Assembly (NCBI GenBank): GCA_963778225.1
Contig: CAVZTR010000010.1
Span: 1-64,000, forward strand
Direction of reading: 5' to 3'
Origin: JAGVSR01 sp963778225
GTDB taxonomy: Bacteria; Pseudomonadota; Alphaproteobacteria; Rhizobiales; Hyphomicrobiaceae
DNA length: 64,000 nucleotides
Part shown: in pieces, positions 9,028 to 18,128 of the stretch
Layout of the letters: every line of letters starts with the position of its first letter
How positions within the stretch are numbered: position 1 is the first letter of the stretch
Translations under genes and position numbers: made by a program
The notes under the pieces: generated by a model
The model's database searches: none
Told to the model about the DNA's origin: nothing
Seen by the model: only the letters and a program-made list of their open reading frames with translations

Positions 9028-9270
9028 ATGATTTATCCGGTCCAGATTCGCGCAGCACGGGTGTTGCTGCGATTAGGACAACAAGAATTGGCGGATTTGG
9101 CCGGTATTGGGGTAACGACCGTCAAAAAGTGCTCAAGGCCGGCGAAAACGACATAACGCCAGCCACACAAACTGATCGCTGTGATCCAAAGTGCCTTGGA
9201 AGCGAAAGGCGTCCGGCAAACAGGGCCCCGGCGTTCGGTTGAAAAAGGCCCTTCGTATAATTCGAATTAA
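9028..9270 (+). pseudogene. Decayed XRE-family helix-turn-helix regulator
   Basis: ATG 9028 starts MIYPVQIRAARVLLRLGQQE followed by LADLAGIGVTTVKK, a textbook XRE helix-turn-helix of the short alphaproteobacterial type. The frame stops at 9156 after 42 residues. A second frame right after it carries LIAVIQSALEAKGV, which matches the usual second half of these small regulators and ends at 9270. The two halves are one base out of register. It may be a phage repressor remnant or a chromosomal regulator. The coding DNA is too short to say which. Confidence 0.55.
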
Positions 9271-9894
9271 GCTAAGTCGGCCCGCCTATAATTCATCGTT
9301 CTAGTTCGTAGCATATTCGGCGTCGTAGTTTTGTTGCAGTGCGTTTCATGTTTTCAGATGCCCCCCGCCAGGTTGTTCCGTCATTGCAACGCTTGGATGC
9401 AAGGCATGCATTTTCCGGCCTTCTTCGTCGACCCCGTTCACCGCTCTCGCCTCGCGCTTCGATGCGGTGATCCAACCCGGATCGCGCGCGCCTTTAAGAG
9501 CCGAATTCCACCGGCAAACCTTTATTGTCCTCGGCGATACGTCCTCTCGCAGGATTTCAAGTTGGAAGCTTGACCAGACTGCACCGTTCCACTTGACTTC
9601 ACCGGCTGGACTTTAGGCACACGAGAGATGACTGATAGTTTCGTCCTGAGGCGGGCAAGCAGAGGTCCGCCGTCAATCAACTTTCTCGGCTGAAGCGAGA
9701 ACAGGAGGAAAGGCATCATCTCGCCCAGAGAACGAACTCAAGCACGAGCTAAAAACCGCCCGCCGTTCATCCGACCGTGGGCGATTAAGACGCATTCGTC
9801 GGATAGCCAGCGACGGTTTGGCCAGCGGTAGCCGATTGACGCAAGTGCGTCTGCCGCTTACCCAGGCATCGAGCTAGTTTGGGGGCTGATGCAC
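9271..9894. other. Non-coding stretch between the phage remnant and ugd
   Basis: About 620 bases with no supportable gene. Frames here are short and lack ribosome sites. It contains the promoter region of ugd and probably the right edge of the prophage remnant. Confidence 0.4.
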
Positions 9895-11212
9895 ATGCGC
9901 GTAGCGATGATCGGATCGGGATATGTCGGCCTTGTATCCGGCACCTGTTTTGCCGACTTCGGCCACATCGTCACGTGCATCGACAAGGACGAAGCCAAGG
10001 TCGCCGCCCTGCGCAATGGCATGATCCCGATCTATGAGCCGGGCCTCGACGTGTTGGTGGCCAACAACGTCCGCGACGGGCGGCTCAGCTTTACGACGGA
10101 ACTGGTCGAAGCCGTCGCGGCCGCCGACGTTGTCTTCATTGCCGTCGGCACACCCTCCCGGCGCGGCGACAATCATGCCGATCTCGCCTACGTCTTTCAG
10201 GCCGCCCGCGACATTGCCGGCGCTCTCCAGGGCTTCACCGTCGTTTGCACCAAGTCGACGGTTCCAGTCGGCACCGGCGACGAGATCGAGCGGATCATTC
10301 GCGAGTTGCGACCCGAGGCGGAGATCTCCGTCGCCTCGAATCCGGAGTTTCTGCGCGAGGGCGCAGCCATCGAAGACTTCAAGCGCCCGGACCGCATTGT
10401 CATCGGCGTCACCGATCAAATGGCGCGCGATGTGATGACGGAACTCTATGCGCCTCTGTTCATCAACCAGGCGCCGTTGATGTTCACCGAGCGCCGCGCC
10501 GCCGAGCTCATCAAGTATGCGTCGAACGCCTTTCTCGCCACGAAGATCACCTTCATCAACGAGATTGCCGACCTGTGCGAAGAAGTCGGCGTGAACGTGC
10601 AGGACGTGGCCCGAGGTATCGGTCTCGACAACCGCATCGGCACCAAGTTTTTGCATGCCGGTCCAGGCTACGGCGGCTCCTGCTTTCCGAAGGATACGAA
10701 CGCGCTGGCAAAGACCGCTCAGGATTATGGGGTCCCTCTGCGGCTGGTGGAAAGCGTCATCGCCGTCAACGATCAGCGAAAGCGCGGCGTTGCGCGCAAG
10801 GTCATGGCCGCCTGCGGGGGCAGCGTGCGCGGGAAGACCATCGCGGTGCTCGGTCTGACCTTCAAGCCCAACACCGACGACATGCGCGACGCCCCCTCGC
10901 TCGCCATCATCCGATATCTACAGGACAACGGCGCGCACGTGAAAGCCTACGATCCCAAAGGCATCGGACAGGCAAAACCTGAGCTGTCCGACGTCACCTA
11001 TACCGCCGATGCCTACTGCCTGCATCGAGGGTGCCGATGCGCTCTGCCTTGTCACGGAATGGGAGCAGTTCCGCGCGCTCGATCTCGACCGCATCAAGTC
11101 GCTGCTGAAAGCGCCGATCATCGTCGACCTGCGCAACATCTATAAGCCCGAAGACATGCGCCGCCGCGGCTTTACCTATTACAGCATCGGCCGCAAACCC
11201 GTAATCGTATGA
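9895..11212 (+). pseudogene. ugd: UDP-glucose 6-dehydrogenase, interrupted by a one-base insertion
   Basis: The enzyme oxidises UDP-glucose to UDP-glucuronate with two NAD+ for cell-surface polysaccharides. The N-terminal Rossmann motif is MIGSGYVGLVSG, and the catalytic Cys lies in PGYGGSCFPKDT near residue 258. The first frame reads well to residue 374 (VTYTADAY), then becomes nonsense. An extra T at 11017 explains this: without it the protein continues ACIEGADALCLVTEWEQF to YYSIGRKPVIV, stop at 11212, about 438 residues. That is the normal family length. ATG 9895 fits the family N-terminus; ATG 9889 is two codons earlier. The clean downstream frame suggests a sequence error. Confidence 0.88.
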
Positions 11213-11218
11213 AGGCAG

Positions 11219-11241
11219 GCCGTGGTCTTGGGGACCACGGC
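11219..11241. terminator. Stem-loop between convergent ugd and glutamine synthetase genes
   Basis: A nine-base inverted repeat (GCCGTGGTC and GACCACGGC) with a five-base loop lies between two converging genes. There is no clear T-run on either side, so intrinsic termination is likely but not certain. Confidence 0.5.
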
Positions 11242-11256
11242 CCAGCCTTGATGGCG

Positions 11257-12624
11257 TCAGAAAAACTTCAGATAACGCGCGCGCTCCCAGTCGGAGACGT
11301 GGTTGAGATAGCTGATCCACTCGTCGCGCTTGTAGTCGAGCCACGCCCCGTGCATCCCATTGCCGAACACCGACTTGGCCAGCGGATCGGCGGCGAAAGC
11401 CTCCACGGCGTCGCCGAGCGTCTGCGGCAGCCTCTTGATGCCAAGCGCCGCCAGTTCTTCAGGTGATTTCAGATACATGTTCTCAGTGTGCGGGTCCCCC
11501 GGATCGGCGCCTGCCGCGATGCCTTCAAGGCCGGCCGCCAGGACGAGTGCGGCACCCAGATAGGGGTTGCAGGAACTGTCCGCAGCGCGCAACTCCACGC
11601 GCCCGCCCCCGAGTGGAATGCGAACCGTGTTCGTCCGGTTGTTATTGCCGTAGCAGCCCCAGATCGGCGCCCACGTGAACCCCGACATCGAACCCTTCAG
11701 CACCAGCCGCTTGTAGCTGTTCACCGTGGGCGCCACGACTGCGCAGATCGCCGGAAGGTGCGCCAGCACGCCGGCAATGAACTGATAGCCGAGCTTCGAC
11801 AATCCGCAGCCGCGTGGATCGTTATCATCGGCAAACAGGTTCTTGCCGCTCTTGATATCGGCGAGCGACATATTGAAGTGCGCGCCTGAGCCGGCGCGAT
11901 CCACATACGGCTTGGGCATGAAGGTGGCGAACGCGCCGTGCTTGCGTGCGATCTCGTGCGCCATCATTCGGAAAAACACATAGCGGTCCGACATCGACAG
12001 CGCATCGAAGAACTTGAAGTCCACTTCGAACTGGCCGATGCCGTCCTCATGATCGAAGGAGTAAACGTCCCACCCGAGATCGTTCATGGACGAGACGAGT
12101 TCGTTCATCCAATCCATATTGTCGAGCATGCGAGACACGTCGTAGGCCGGCTTCTCCAAGTTCTTCCGGTCTGAAACGGGCGCATAGCCGAGCGGATTGG
12201 ACGGATCGTCCTTGAGCACGAAAAACTCGGCTTCCATGCCGAGATTGAACGTGAAGCCCATGTCGGCGGCCTTCGCCAGAACGCGCTTCAGGATATTGCG
12301 GCTGCAGGCGTCGAACGGCGCTCCCTTGAGCCACAGATCGGACGCGAACCATGCCGTATCCTTGCGCCACGGCAGCACGATCGCCGAGTTCGCATCAGGA
12401 TGCGAAGCGACTTCCTCGTCGGAAACATCTTGCGGAACGCCGTCGAGCGCCGCGCCCGTGCAAAGTTCAGATCCCTTCATCATGCGTCCGAGGTGATCGA
12501 TCGGAACGACCTTGCCCTTCGATACCCCATGGAGATCGACGTAGCTCGCGAACATGTACTTCACGCCGTCGGCGCGAAGCCGGCCAGCAAGTTCGTGCGT
12601 CGAAGGATCGGCAGCGGCGTCCAT
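11257..12624 (-). CDS. Type III glutamine synthetase-like enzyme (GlnT/GmaS family)
   Basis: A 455-residue member of the glutamine synthetase superfamily. It has the N-terminal YVDLHGVSKGKVVP segment, metal-ligand motif NLGMEAEFFV near residue 130, the later GAHFNMSL with catalytic His near residue 250, and C-terminal RVELRAADSSCNPYLGAA. This is the GlnT-type group, which includes gamma-glutamylmethylamide synthetase, the first enzyme of the N-methylglutamate pathway for methylamine. In a methylotroph GmaS is attractive, but no mgs or mgd genes are nearby, so glutamine synthesis or another gamma-glutamyl amide is possible. A TetR gene is divergent, with a perfect palindrome between them. Confidence 0.82.
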   Translation of the reverse strand: MDAAADPSTHELAGRLRADGVKYMFASYVDLHGVSKGKVVPIDHLGRMMKGSELCTGAALDGVPQDVSDEEVASHPDANSAIVLPWRKDTAWFASDLWLKGAPFDACSRNILKRVLAKAADMGFTFNLGMEAEFFVLKDDPSNPLGYAPVSDRKNLEKPAYDVSRMLDNMDWMNELVSSMNDLGWDVYSFDHEDGIGQFEVDFKFFDALSMSDRYVFFRMMAHEIARKHGAFATFMPKPYVDRAGSGAHFNMSLADIKSGKNLFADDNDPRGCGLSKLGYQFIAGVLAHLPAICAVVAPTVNSYKRLVLKGSMSGFTWAPIWGCYGNNNRTNTVRIPLGGGRVELRAADSSCNPYLGAALVLAAGLEGIAAGADPGDPHTENMYLKSPEELAALGIKRLPQTLGDAVEAFAADPLAKSVFGNGMHGAWLDYKRDEWISYLNHVSDWERARYLKFF

Positions 12625-12695
12625 AAGCAGTCCTCGTTTTCTGAGCTTGGATCAATGTTCTCAATTGCGGCTTGCGCAATCGCCTTGGTGCGGGT

Positions 12696-12715
12696 AATTA
12701 ATTGCTCAATTAATT
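12696..12715. promoter_or_regulatory. 20-bp palindrome, candidate operator of the TetR regulator
   Basis: The sequence AATTAATTG-CT-CAATTAATT is a perfect inverted repeat with 9-base arms and a 2-base centre, placed in the gap between the divergent glutamine synthetase-like and TetR genes. Its AT-richness contrasts with the surroundings. Size and position suit a TetR dimer controlling both genes. Confidence 0.6.
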
Positions 12716-12797
12716 TGACGCGGAAAGTCTAAAGTACGCCGGACTTGCCCGGATTTCGTACAATCTTCGCAGCAGATCGCCTGAAAGGCGTGCAGCC

Positions 12798-13421
12798 ATG
12801 GCTAAGCGAACGCACGGTGTAGGACGCCCGAAAACCGGGAGCCTTCCGGTCGAAGCGGAAAGCGCCATTCTGTCCGCAGCCCTCGATCTCTTCGCGGCCA
12901 AGAACTTTTCATCCGTGCGCACGATCGATATCGCGAAGGCCACGGGCTTCAATCAGGCGCTGATTTTCTACTACTTCGACAACAAGGAAGAGCTGTACCG
13001 CAGCGCACTTGCTCTCGCCATCGAGCGCGCCTTTCAGTCTTTTCGCCTCTCGCGCGAAGACCTCGACGATCCGGCAGACCTGATTTTTGCTTGGATCGAC
13101 ACGCACATCCGCGCCTACGATTCCATCTCCAAGCTCATCAAGCTCTCGATCGACTACATCTCCACCGCCGAACGCAAGTCGAGCATCGATCGCGCCATAC
13201 GCACCTTCTATGACGACGAGCGCGACGTGCTGCAGACCGCTCTGGAGGCCGGCATTGCATCCGGAGAATTCGGCTCCGTCGATGCCTCACAGACGGCCAC
13301 GTTCATATCCACCTATCTCGATGGCGTCTTCGTGCGCGCGATGGTGCTGCCGGACTTCAAGCCCGTTCCGGCGATCCGCGGTCTAAAAACCTATTTGACG
13401 GAGCATTTGAAGCCGCGATGA
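12798..13421 (+). CDS. TetR-family transcriptional regulator
   Basis: A 207-residue protein with a typical TetR N-terminal DNA-binding domain: helix-turn-helix VRTIDIAKATGFNQALIFYY around residues 38-57, preceded by ILSAALDLFAAKNF. The C-terminal ligand-binding part is all-helical, and its inducer cannot be read. It is divergent from the glutamine synthetase-like gene and probably represses it and itself through the palindrome at 12696-12715. Control by an amine or a nitrogen signal is inference. Confidence 0.85.
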   Translation: MAKRTHGVGRPKTGSLPVEAESAILSAALDLFAAKNFSSVRTIDIAKATGFNQALIFYYFDNKEELYRSALALAIERAFQSFRLSREDLDDPADLIFAWIDTHIRAYDSISKLIKLSIDYISTAERKSSIDRAIRTFYDDERDVLQTALEAGIASGEFGSVDASQTATFISTYLDGVFVRAMVLPDFKPVPAIRGLKTYLTEHLKPR

Positions 13422-13427
13422 ACCGCA

Positions 13428-13931
13428 TCAGACGGCGGAGACGTTGCGTGCATCCAAGCGCACCCGAACAGGCCGGTTCAGAATATCCATGAGCACGACA
13501 AGCCGGTCCTTTTCGTCGAGCGCTATGATGGTCGCCACCGTTCCATCGAACGGGCCCTCTGCAATTCGGATCTTTTGACCGGCTGCGTACGGCGATGCCG
13601 GTGCTACGATCACGCCTTCGGCTTCGCGGGCGCGCAGGGCTTCGATGAAACGCGGATCCAGCCTGCTCGGGTGCTCGCCGCTGCGAACCAGCGTCCGAAC
13701 CCCGATCGTCGATAGAACCGGACGCCAGCAATTCTCGCCACGGGTGTCGACGAATACGTAACCGGGAAAAAGCGCCCGCAGCACCGTTCGTGTTTTGCGG
13801 GCATGGCGCACTTGTTTGCGCACCAGTGGGCAGTACGTGGCAAACCCTTGGTTTCCCAGATTGGTAATCGCCGTCGCTTCCTTGTGAGGATGCGTATTGA
13901 CGACAATCCAGGAATTCGAGGTCTCTGACAC
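13428..13931 (-). CDS. NusG/RfaH-like transcription antiterminator
   Basis: A 167-residue NusG paralogue. The NGN domain begins SWIVVNTHPHKEATAITNL and carries LFPGYVFVD near residue 54; the C-terminal KOW-like part holds GQKIRIAEGPFDGTVATI near residue 118. The true nusG lies at 59428-59964, so this is a specialised copy of the RfaH or UpxY kind, which usually helps transcription of long surface-polysaccharide or other horizontally acquired operons. The ugd gene about 2 kb away is a possible link, but no polysaccharide operon is present in the window. Confidence 0.8.
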   Translation of the reverse strand: MSETSNSWIVVNTHPHKEATAITNLGNQGFATYCPLVRKQVRHARKTRTVLRALFPGYVFVDTRGENCWRPVLSTIGVRTLVRSGEHPSRLDPRFIEALRAREAEGVIVAPASPYAAGQKIRIAEGPFDGTVATIIALDEKDRLVVLMDILNRPVRVRLDARNVSAV

Positions 13932-13997
13932 GACGCCACGCTATCTGGTGTTACGACCGCAAAGGGAGCCTACCGATACACACGCCAGCTGTCACGA

Positions 13998-14264
13998 TCA
14001 GCCCGCGCCATCCGGTGAAGCTGCTGACGGTTCCTTGTAATAGGGTTCCACCGTGCCCTTGAGCTTTATGGTGAGGGCTTTGCCGAAGCGATCCTTTGCC
14101 TTGCCGGCGGCGACCCTGATCCACCCTTCGCTCACGCAGTACTCTTCGACGTTGGTTTTTTCCACGCCGTTGAAGCGAATACCGACTTCGCGGGCCAGAA
14201 CAGCCTCGTCATAGTGCGGGCTGGAGGGATCCACGGCGAGGCGGTCTGGCGGTGTTTCGGACAT
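13998..14264 (-). CDS. DUF3297 family protein
   Basis: An 88-residue protein with the conserved opening PPDRLAVDPSSPHYDE and the following GIRFNGVEKTNVEEYC and KGTVEPYY segments, which define DUF3297. The function of the family is unknown. It follows ychF by about 20 bases on the same strand and may share its transcript. No signal peptide or membrane segment is seen. Confidence 0.85.
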   Translation of the reverse strand: MSETPPDRLAVDPSSPHYDEAVLAREVGIRFNGVEKTNVEEYCVSEGWIRVAAGKAKDRFGKALTIKLKGTVEPYYKEPSAASPDGAG

Positions 14265-14285
14265 GGCAGGTCTCCTCTCGTGGCT

Positions 14286-15383
14286 TTAGTTTGCGAAGCG
14301 GAAGTGCAGCACGTCGCCATCCTTGACCACGTACTCTTTTCCTTCCAGCCGCATCTTGCCGGCTTCCTTCGCCCCTGTTTCACCATTGCCTGCCACGTAG
14401 TCGTCGTAGGCTATGGTTTCAGATCGAATGAAGCCCTTTTCGAAATCGGTATGGATCACGCCTGCCGCCTGCGGCGCCTTCGTGCCGCGCGTGATGGTCC
14501 AGGCACGCGCTTCCTTCGGCCCGACCGTGAAGTAGGTCACAAGATCGAGCAGCGCATAGCCTGCCCGGATGAGCCGGTTAAGTCCGGGCTCCTCAAGCCC
14601 CATGGAGGCCAGAAACTCGGTGCGATCCGCTTCCGGCAATCCGGCGAACTCCGCCTCGATCTTCGCCGATATGACCACCGACACCGCCCCTTCAGCCTTC
14701 GCGCGCTCTTCGACCTTTTTCGAGAAGGCATTTCCCGTTGCGGCGGACGATTCCTCCACGTTGCAGACGTAGACGACGGGTTTGGCCGTCAACAGTTGCA
14801 GCGCACGAAACGCCGGCATCTCTTCCGCCGTGATGGAGGCGGTTCGCGCGGGCTTGCCTTCGCGCAGCGGCAGCAGAATTTTCTCCATCAGCGCGAACTG
14901 CGCCTTGGACTCCTTATCGCCCGCCTTCGCCTTCTTCTCGATCGGCCCGATGCGCTTCTCGAGGCTTTCCAGATCTGCAAGCATCAGTTCCGTTTCGACG
15001 ACGTCGGCATCCGCCAGCGGATCGACACGGTTTTCGACGTGCGTGATGTCGTCGTCCTCGAAACAGCGCAGCACATAGGCCACCGCATCGACTTCACGAA
15101 TGTGGGACAGAAACTTGTTGCCGAGTCCTTCGCCCTTGGAGGCACCGCGCACGAGACCGGCGATATCAACGAACGTCAGCCGCGTCGGAATGATCTGCGC
15201 CGAACCTGCAATCTTCGCCAGCGCGTCAAGCCGCGGATCCGGCACGCCGACCTCGCCCACGTTCGGCTCGATGGTGCAGAACGGATAGTTCGCCGCCTCC
15301 GCCGCCGCCGTCTGGGTCAGCGCATTGAAGAGCGTCGATTTTCCGACATTCGGCAGGCCGACGATGCCGAGCTTGAAACCCAT
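14286..15383 (-). CDS. ychF: Redox-regulated ATPase YchF
   Basis: A 365-residue Obg-related P-loop NTPase that binds ribosomes and prefers ATP. G1 is GLPNVGKSTLFNALT near residues 8-22, G3 is DIAGLVRGASKGEGLGN near residue 73, and the C-terminal TGS-like domain ends KDGDVLHFRFAN. The full family length of about 365 is present. It forms part of a housekeeping group on this strand with pth and rplY, a common alphaproteobacterial order, here with a hypothetical gene between pth and ychF. Confidence 0.96.
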   Translation of the reverse strand: MGFKLGIVGLPNVGKSTLFNALTQTAAAEAANYPFCTIEPNVGEVGVPDPRLDALAKIAGSAQIIPTRLTFVDIAGLVRGASKGEGLGNKFLSHIREVDAVAYVLRCFEDDDITHVENRVDPLADADVVETELMLADLESLEKRIGPIEKKAKAGDKESKAQFALMEKILLPLREGKPARTASITAEEMPAFRALQLLTAKPVVYVCNVEESSAATGNAFSKKVEERAKAEGAVSVVISAKIEAEFAGLPEADRTEFLASMGLEEPGLNRLIRAGYALLDLVTYFTVGPKEARAWTITRGTKAPQAAGVIHTDFEKGFIRSETIAYDDYVAGNGETGAKEAGKMRLEGKEYVVKDGDVLHFRFAN

Positions 15384-15506
15384 GTGCCCCTGATCCCTTG
15401 AATTGTTTGCGCTGGGCTACAACGCCCGGACGCCCGGATCAACCGGGGATGGCGACGCGGGGCGCGCTTGGACCGGCGCGTGCTGGCTGATCCTGCCCCT
15501 TGCCGC

Positions 15507-16295
15507 CTACCGGATCTTGCTGAGCTCGAACGCGGAGTAGCTGGCCGGGCTCGGCAGGTTGTCCTTGCCCGTCATGGCATCGGAGAGAGCCTCGCCCATC
15601 ACCGTGCCATCCTGCAGATCCTTGACGGCGATAAAGATGAAGGGACGCTGCCAGCTGGTGCCCGTCGTTTCACATGCCGCGCATGGCTCGCGGTATTGCC
15701 CAAGGTTCAGGGTATAGACCGGCACCCACTCCGGCGCCGGTGCGCCCGCGATGGCCGCTGTTCGCTCCGCACGCTGGCGCGCCCGCTGGTGCTCGGCCGC
15801 AGCTTGACCTTCCTGCGACGCCGTTCCGACCGCAATGATCTCCCGCGCTTCGGCCAGTGACACGCGCGTGTCGGCGTCGAGCACGGTCTCAGCGACGGCG
15901 TTCGCAGGAATTTTCTTTCCCTGGCGTTCCAGTTCGTCCGCGCTCGCGTGCACCCACATGAAGTCCTTGTTGAGCACGACGACCTCGAACACACCGCGCC
16001 GTCCGGCTTTGTCGTAGCCCACGATCTCGATCATGGTCGAATTCGCGGTCGTGCGTGCGCGCTCCTCGACGATCGGCTTCAGATCGCGATTGGCTCGCGT
16101 CTCCACCGCGTCGAGCACGGTCATGCTCGCGACCGTGCCGACGACCGCCGCCGATGCAGTTGCAAAACCGACCTCCGCCGGTGTCTTGAACAGTGACGAT
16201 AGCCACTGGAAACGATCGCTCCAGCGATAAGCCCTCATCGCGCGGCGGCGCATTTTGGATTGGCCTTCGCCGTCTTCAGGCAGCGTATCGGTCAT
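15507..16295 (-). CDS. Hypothetical protein with one membrane segment
   Basis: A 262-residue protein from ATG 16295 (MTDTLPEDGEGQSKMRRR); earlier in-frame codons encode Arg-rich shadow sequence. A positively charged N-terminus and an aromatic stretch (AYRWSDRFQWLSSLF) are followed by a likely membrane segment around residues 43-60 (ASAAVVGTVASMTVLDAV). The remainder is soluble, with a CAAC-containing motif (REPCAACETTG) that might bind metal. No family is recognised. It lies between pth and ychF on the same strand and may be cotranscribed. Confidence 0.6.
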   Translation of the reverse strand: MTDTLPEDGEGQSKMRRRAMRAYRWSDRFQWLSSLFKTPAEVGFATASAAVVGTVASMTVLDAVETRANRDLKPIVEERARTTANSTMIEIVGYDKAGRRGVFEVVVLNKDFMWVHASADELERQGKKIPANAVAETVLDADTRVSLAEAREIIAVGTASQEGQAAAEHQRARQRAERTAAIAGAPAPEWVPVYTLNLGQYREPCAACETTGTSWQRPFIFIAVKDLQDGTVMGEALSDAMTGKDNLPSPASYSAFELSKIR

Positions 16296-16413
16296 GGCTG
16301 ATCCCCCAAAAGTTCGCGGGAACTCTAGCGCGCGATTGCGATGATGAAAGGGGGATATGTCAAACGTCAGGCGATGCTGTGTTTCTTCCAACACAACAAT
16401 CCGCCAAGCCCAC

Positions 16414-17148
16414 TCACTCGTGAGATTTGCGCCCGGCGAGCCATTTCGCGAGGTTGTCGGCGAGCGCCGATGCGCGCTTCGATTGCCGCTCGCCCGGTGG
16501 ACCTCCGGCCGTCGGCGGACGAGGGCCACGCTCCGCGGCATCCGCCTTCGCAGGCTTCGCCTTCGTATCGTCATCGACCGTTTGCTGCAGCAGGCGCGCT
16601 ACGTCGGTCTGAAAGCGCGCGGCATCGCCTTTCGCCAGATGAGGCGCGGCCTTCGCCACGGCGTCGAGCAGATCCGGCAGCCAAGCCTGGTCGGCCTTGG
16701 CAAAATCACTCAACACGAAGTGCGAAACGGCGTCCTTCGATCCCGGATGCCCGATGCCGAGGCGCACGCGCACGGTCTCGTTGCCCAGATGCGCCGAGAT
16801 CGAACGCAACCCATTGTGCCCTGCGTTTCCGCCGCCGGTTTTGACTTTGATGCGGCCGGGCAGCAAATCGAGTTCGTCGTGAAAGACCACCACATCGGCT
16901 TCGGAGATCTTGAGGAAGCGAGCGGCATCTCCGACGCTCTGCCCGCTCTCGTTCATGTAGGTTTCGGGCTTTAGAAGAAGCACCTTCTCGCCGCCGATTT
17001 CGCCATCGGCCGCATAACCTTTGAACTTCTTTTTCCAGGGGCCGAAGCCATGGCTCTCCGCGATCCGCTCCACGGCCATGAAGCCGATGTTGTGGCGGTT
17101 CCTCGCGTACTTTTCTCCCGGATTGCCGAGACCGACGAAGAGCTTCAT
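16414..17148 (-). CDS. pth: Peptidyl-tRNA hydrolase
   Basis: A 244-residue protein whose first about 190 residues are bacterial Pth, which frees tRNA from stalled peptidyl-tRNA. Conserved features are VGLGNPGEKYARNRHNIGF near residues 5-23 with catalytic His20, the FHDELDLLPGRIKVK motif with Asp near residue 93, and GHNGLRSI. A charged, low-complexity tail of about 50 residues (PRPPTAGGPPGE region) follows, longer than in E. coli but usual in this order. It lies just after rplY, past a terminator hairpin. Confidence 0.95.
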   Translation of the reverse strand: MKLFVGLGNPGEKYARNRHNIGFMAVERIAESHGFGPWKKKFKGYAADGEIGGEKVLLLKPETYMNESGQSVGDAARFLKISEADVVVFHDELDLLPGRIKVKTGGGNAGHNGLRSISAHLGNETVRVRLGIGHPGSKDAVSHFVLSDFAKADQAWLPDLLDAVAKAAPHLAKGDAARFQTDVARLLQQTVDDDTKAKPAKADAAERGPRPPTAGGPPGERQSKRASALADNLAKWLAGRKSHE

Positions 17149-17170
17149 GGCGCGAAAAGCTCCACGGCAA

Positions 17171-17209
17171 AAAAGGTGGCCGGCGCGCGCGGACGTGTGC
17201 GCGCCGGCC
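17171..17209 (-). terminator. Intrinsic terminator after rplY
   Basis: Read on the minus strand, GGCCGGCGCGCAC pairs with GCGCGCGCCGGCC around a six-base loop, and a run of six T follows. It lies between the rplY stop and pth and would reduce read-through into pth. Confidence 0.8.
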
Positions 17210-17217
17210 GGATCGTC

Positions 17218-17958
17218 TTACTTCTTCTTCGGTGCAGCGGCAGCCGGAGCGGCTTTGCCGCCAGCGGCCGGAGCGGCCTTGCCACCCGCAGCCGGAGCTG
17301 CACCCTTGGCGGCAGCAGCCGGTGCACCCTTGGCGGCGGCAGCCGGAGCGGCAGCCGAAGTGGTTTCCGTCGCGGCTTCCTCTTCCTTGCGAACGCCGGC
17401 GATCGTGGCGATCGTGAAGTCGCGGTTCGCGATCACGGGACGCACGCCCTCAGGCAATTCGACCTGCGAGATGTGGATCGACGTTCCGATCTCCATGCCC
17501 TCGAGGTTGATGTCGAAGGAACCCGGAATGCGGTCGTACGGGCAGAACACCTCGACTTCGTGGCGCACGATGTTGAGAATGCCGCCGCGCTTCAGACCGG
17601 GCGACAGCGTCTCGTTGAGGAACTTCACCGGCACGGCGACGCGGATGATGCCATCCTTGCCGACACGCAGGAAGTCGACGTGGATCGGGATGTCCTTCAC
17701 CGGATCGACTTGCACGTCACGGGGAATGACGCGGATCTTGCCCTTGCTGGCGATATCGATGTCGAACACCGACGCCGTGAACTGACCCTTGAGGATCTGC
17801 TTCCAGAGTTCGTTATAGTCGAGGACGATAGTCTCGGGCGTCTGGTTGTCGCCGTAAATGACGGCGGGCACGTTTCCTTCACGACGAGCTTGGCGTGCGG
17901 CCCCCTTGCCTGCACGCGGGCGCGCCGTGGCTTTGAGAGCAACGATCTCTGAAGCCAT
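17218..17958 (-). CDS. rplY: Ribosomal protein bL25 (CTC form) with long Ala-rich tail
   Basis: A 246-residue 5S rRNA-binding protein of the longer TL5/CTC type. The N-terminal L25 domain (residues about 1-95) has GKGAARQARREGNVPAVIYG, and the beta-rich C-terminal domain (about 100-190) includes VPVKFLNETLSPGLKRGG and FDINLEGMEIGTSIHISQV. The last about 55 residues are a low-complexity tail of Ala, Pro, Gly and Lys with repeated KGAPAAAAKGAAPA-like units, ending in PKKK. It heads the rplY-pth group, and an intrinsic terminator follows. Confidence 0.93.
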   Translation of the reverse strand: MASEIVALKATARPRAGKGAARQARREGNVPAVIYGDNQTPETIVLDYNELWKQILKGQFTASVFDIDIASKGKIRVIPRDVQVDPVKDIPIHVDFLRVGKDGIIRVAVPVKFLNETLSPGLKRGGILNIVRHEVEVFCPYDRIPGSFDINLEGMEIGTSIHISQVELPEGVRPVIANRDFTIATIAGVRKEEEAATETTSAAAPAAAAKGAPAAAAKGAAPAAGGKAAPAAGGKAAPAAAAPKKK

Positions 17959-18128
17959 GACGAGTTCTCCAAATAGAAAAAAGCCGCAAGCCGGCCTCCA
18001 AGGGTGCCGGGCAGCGTCTCACGCGTTTGCTTGAGATGGCGGGCTTATAACCGGAGTACCCGCCCTCGGCAATGCCCCGACGCTCGCCAGAGAGCGTCGA
18101 GGTGGAGGCGCAACTCGAAAGGTGGCGC

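Noticed and set aside
9889..9894. ATG at 9889 as the ugd start
   Set aside because: Family proteins begin at MRVAMIGSGYVG, which corresponds to ATG 9895; the difference is only two codons.
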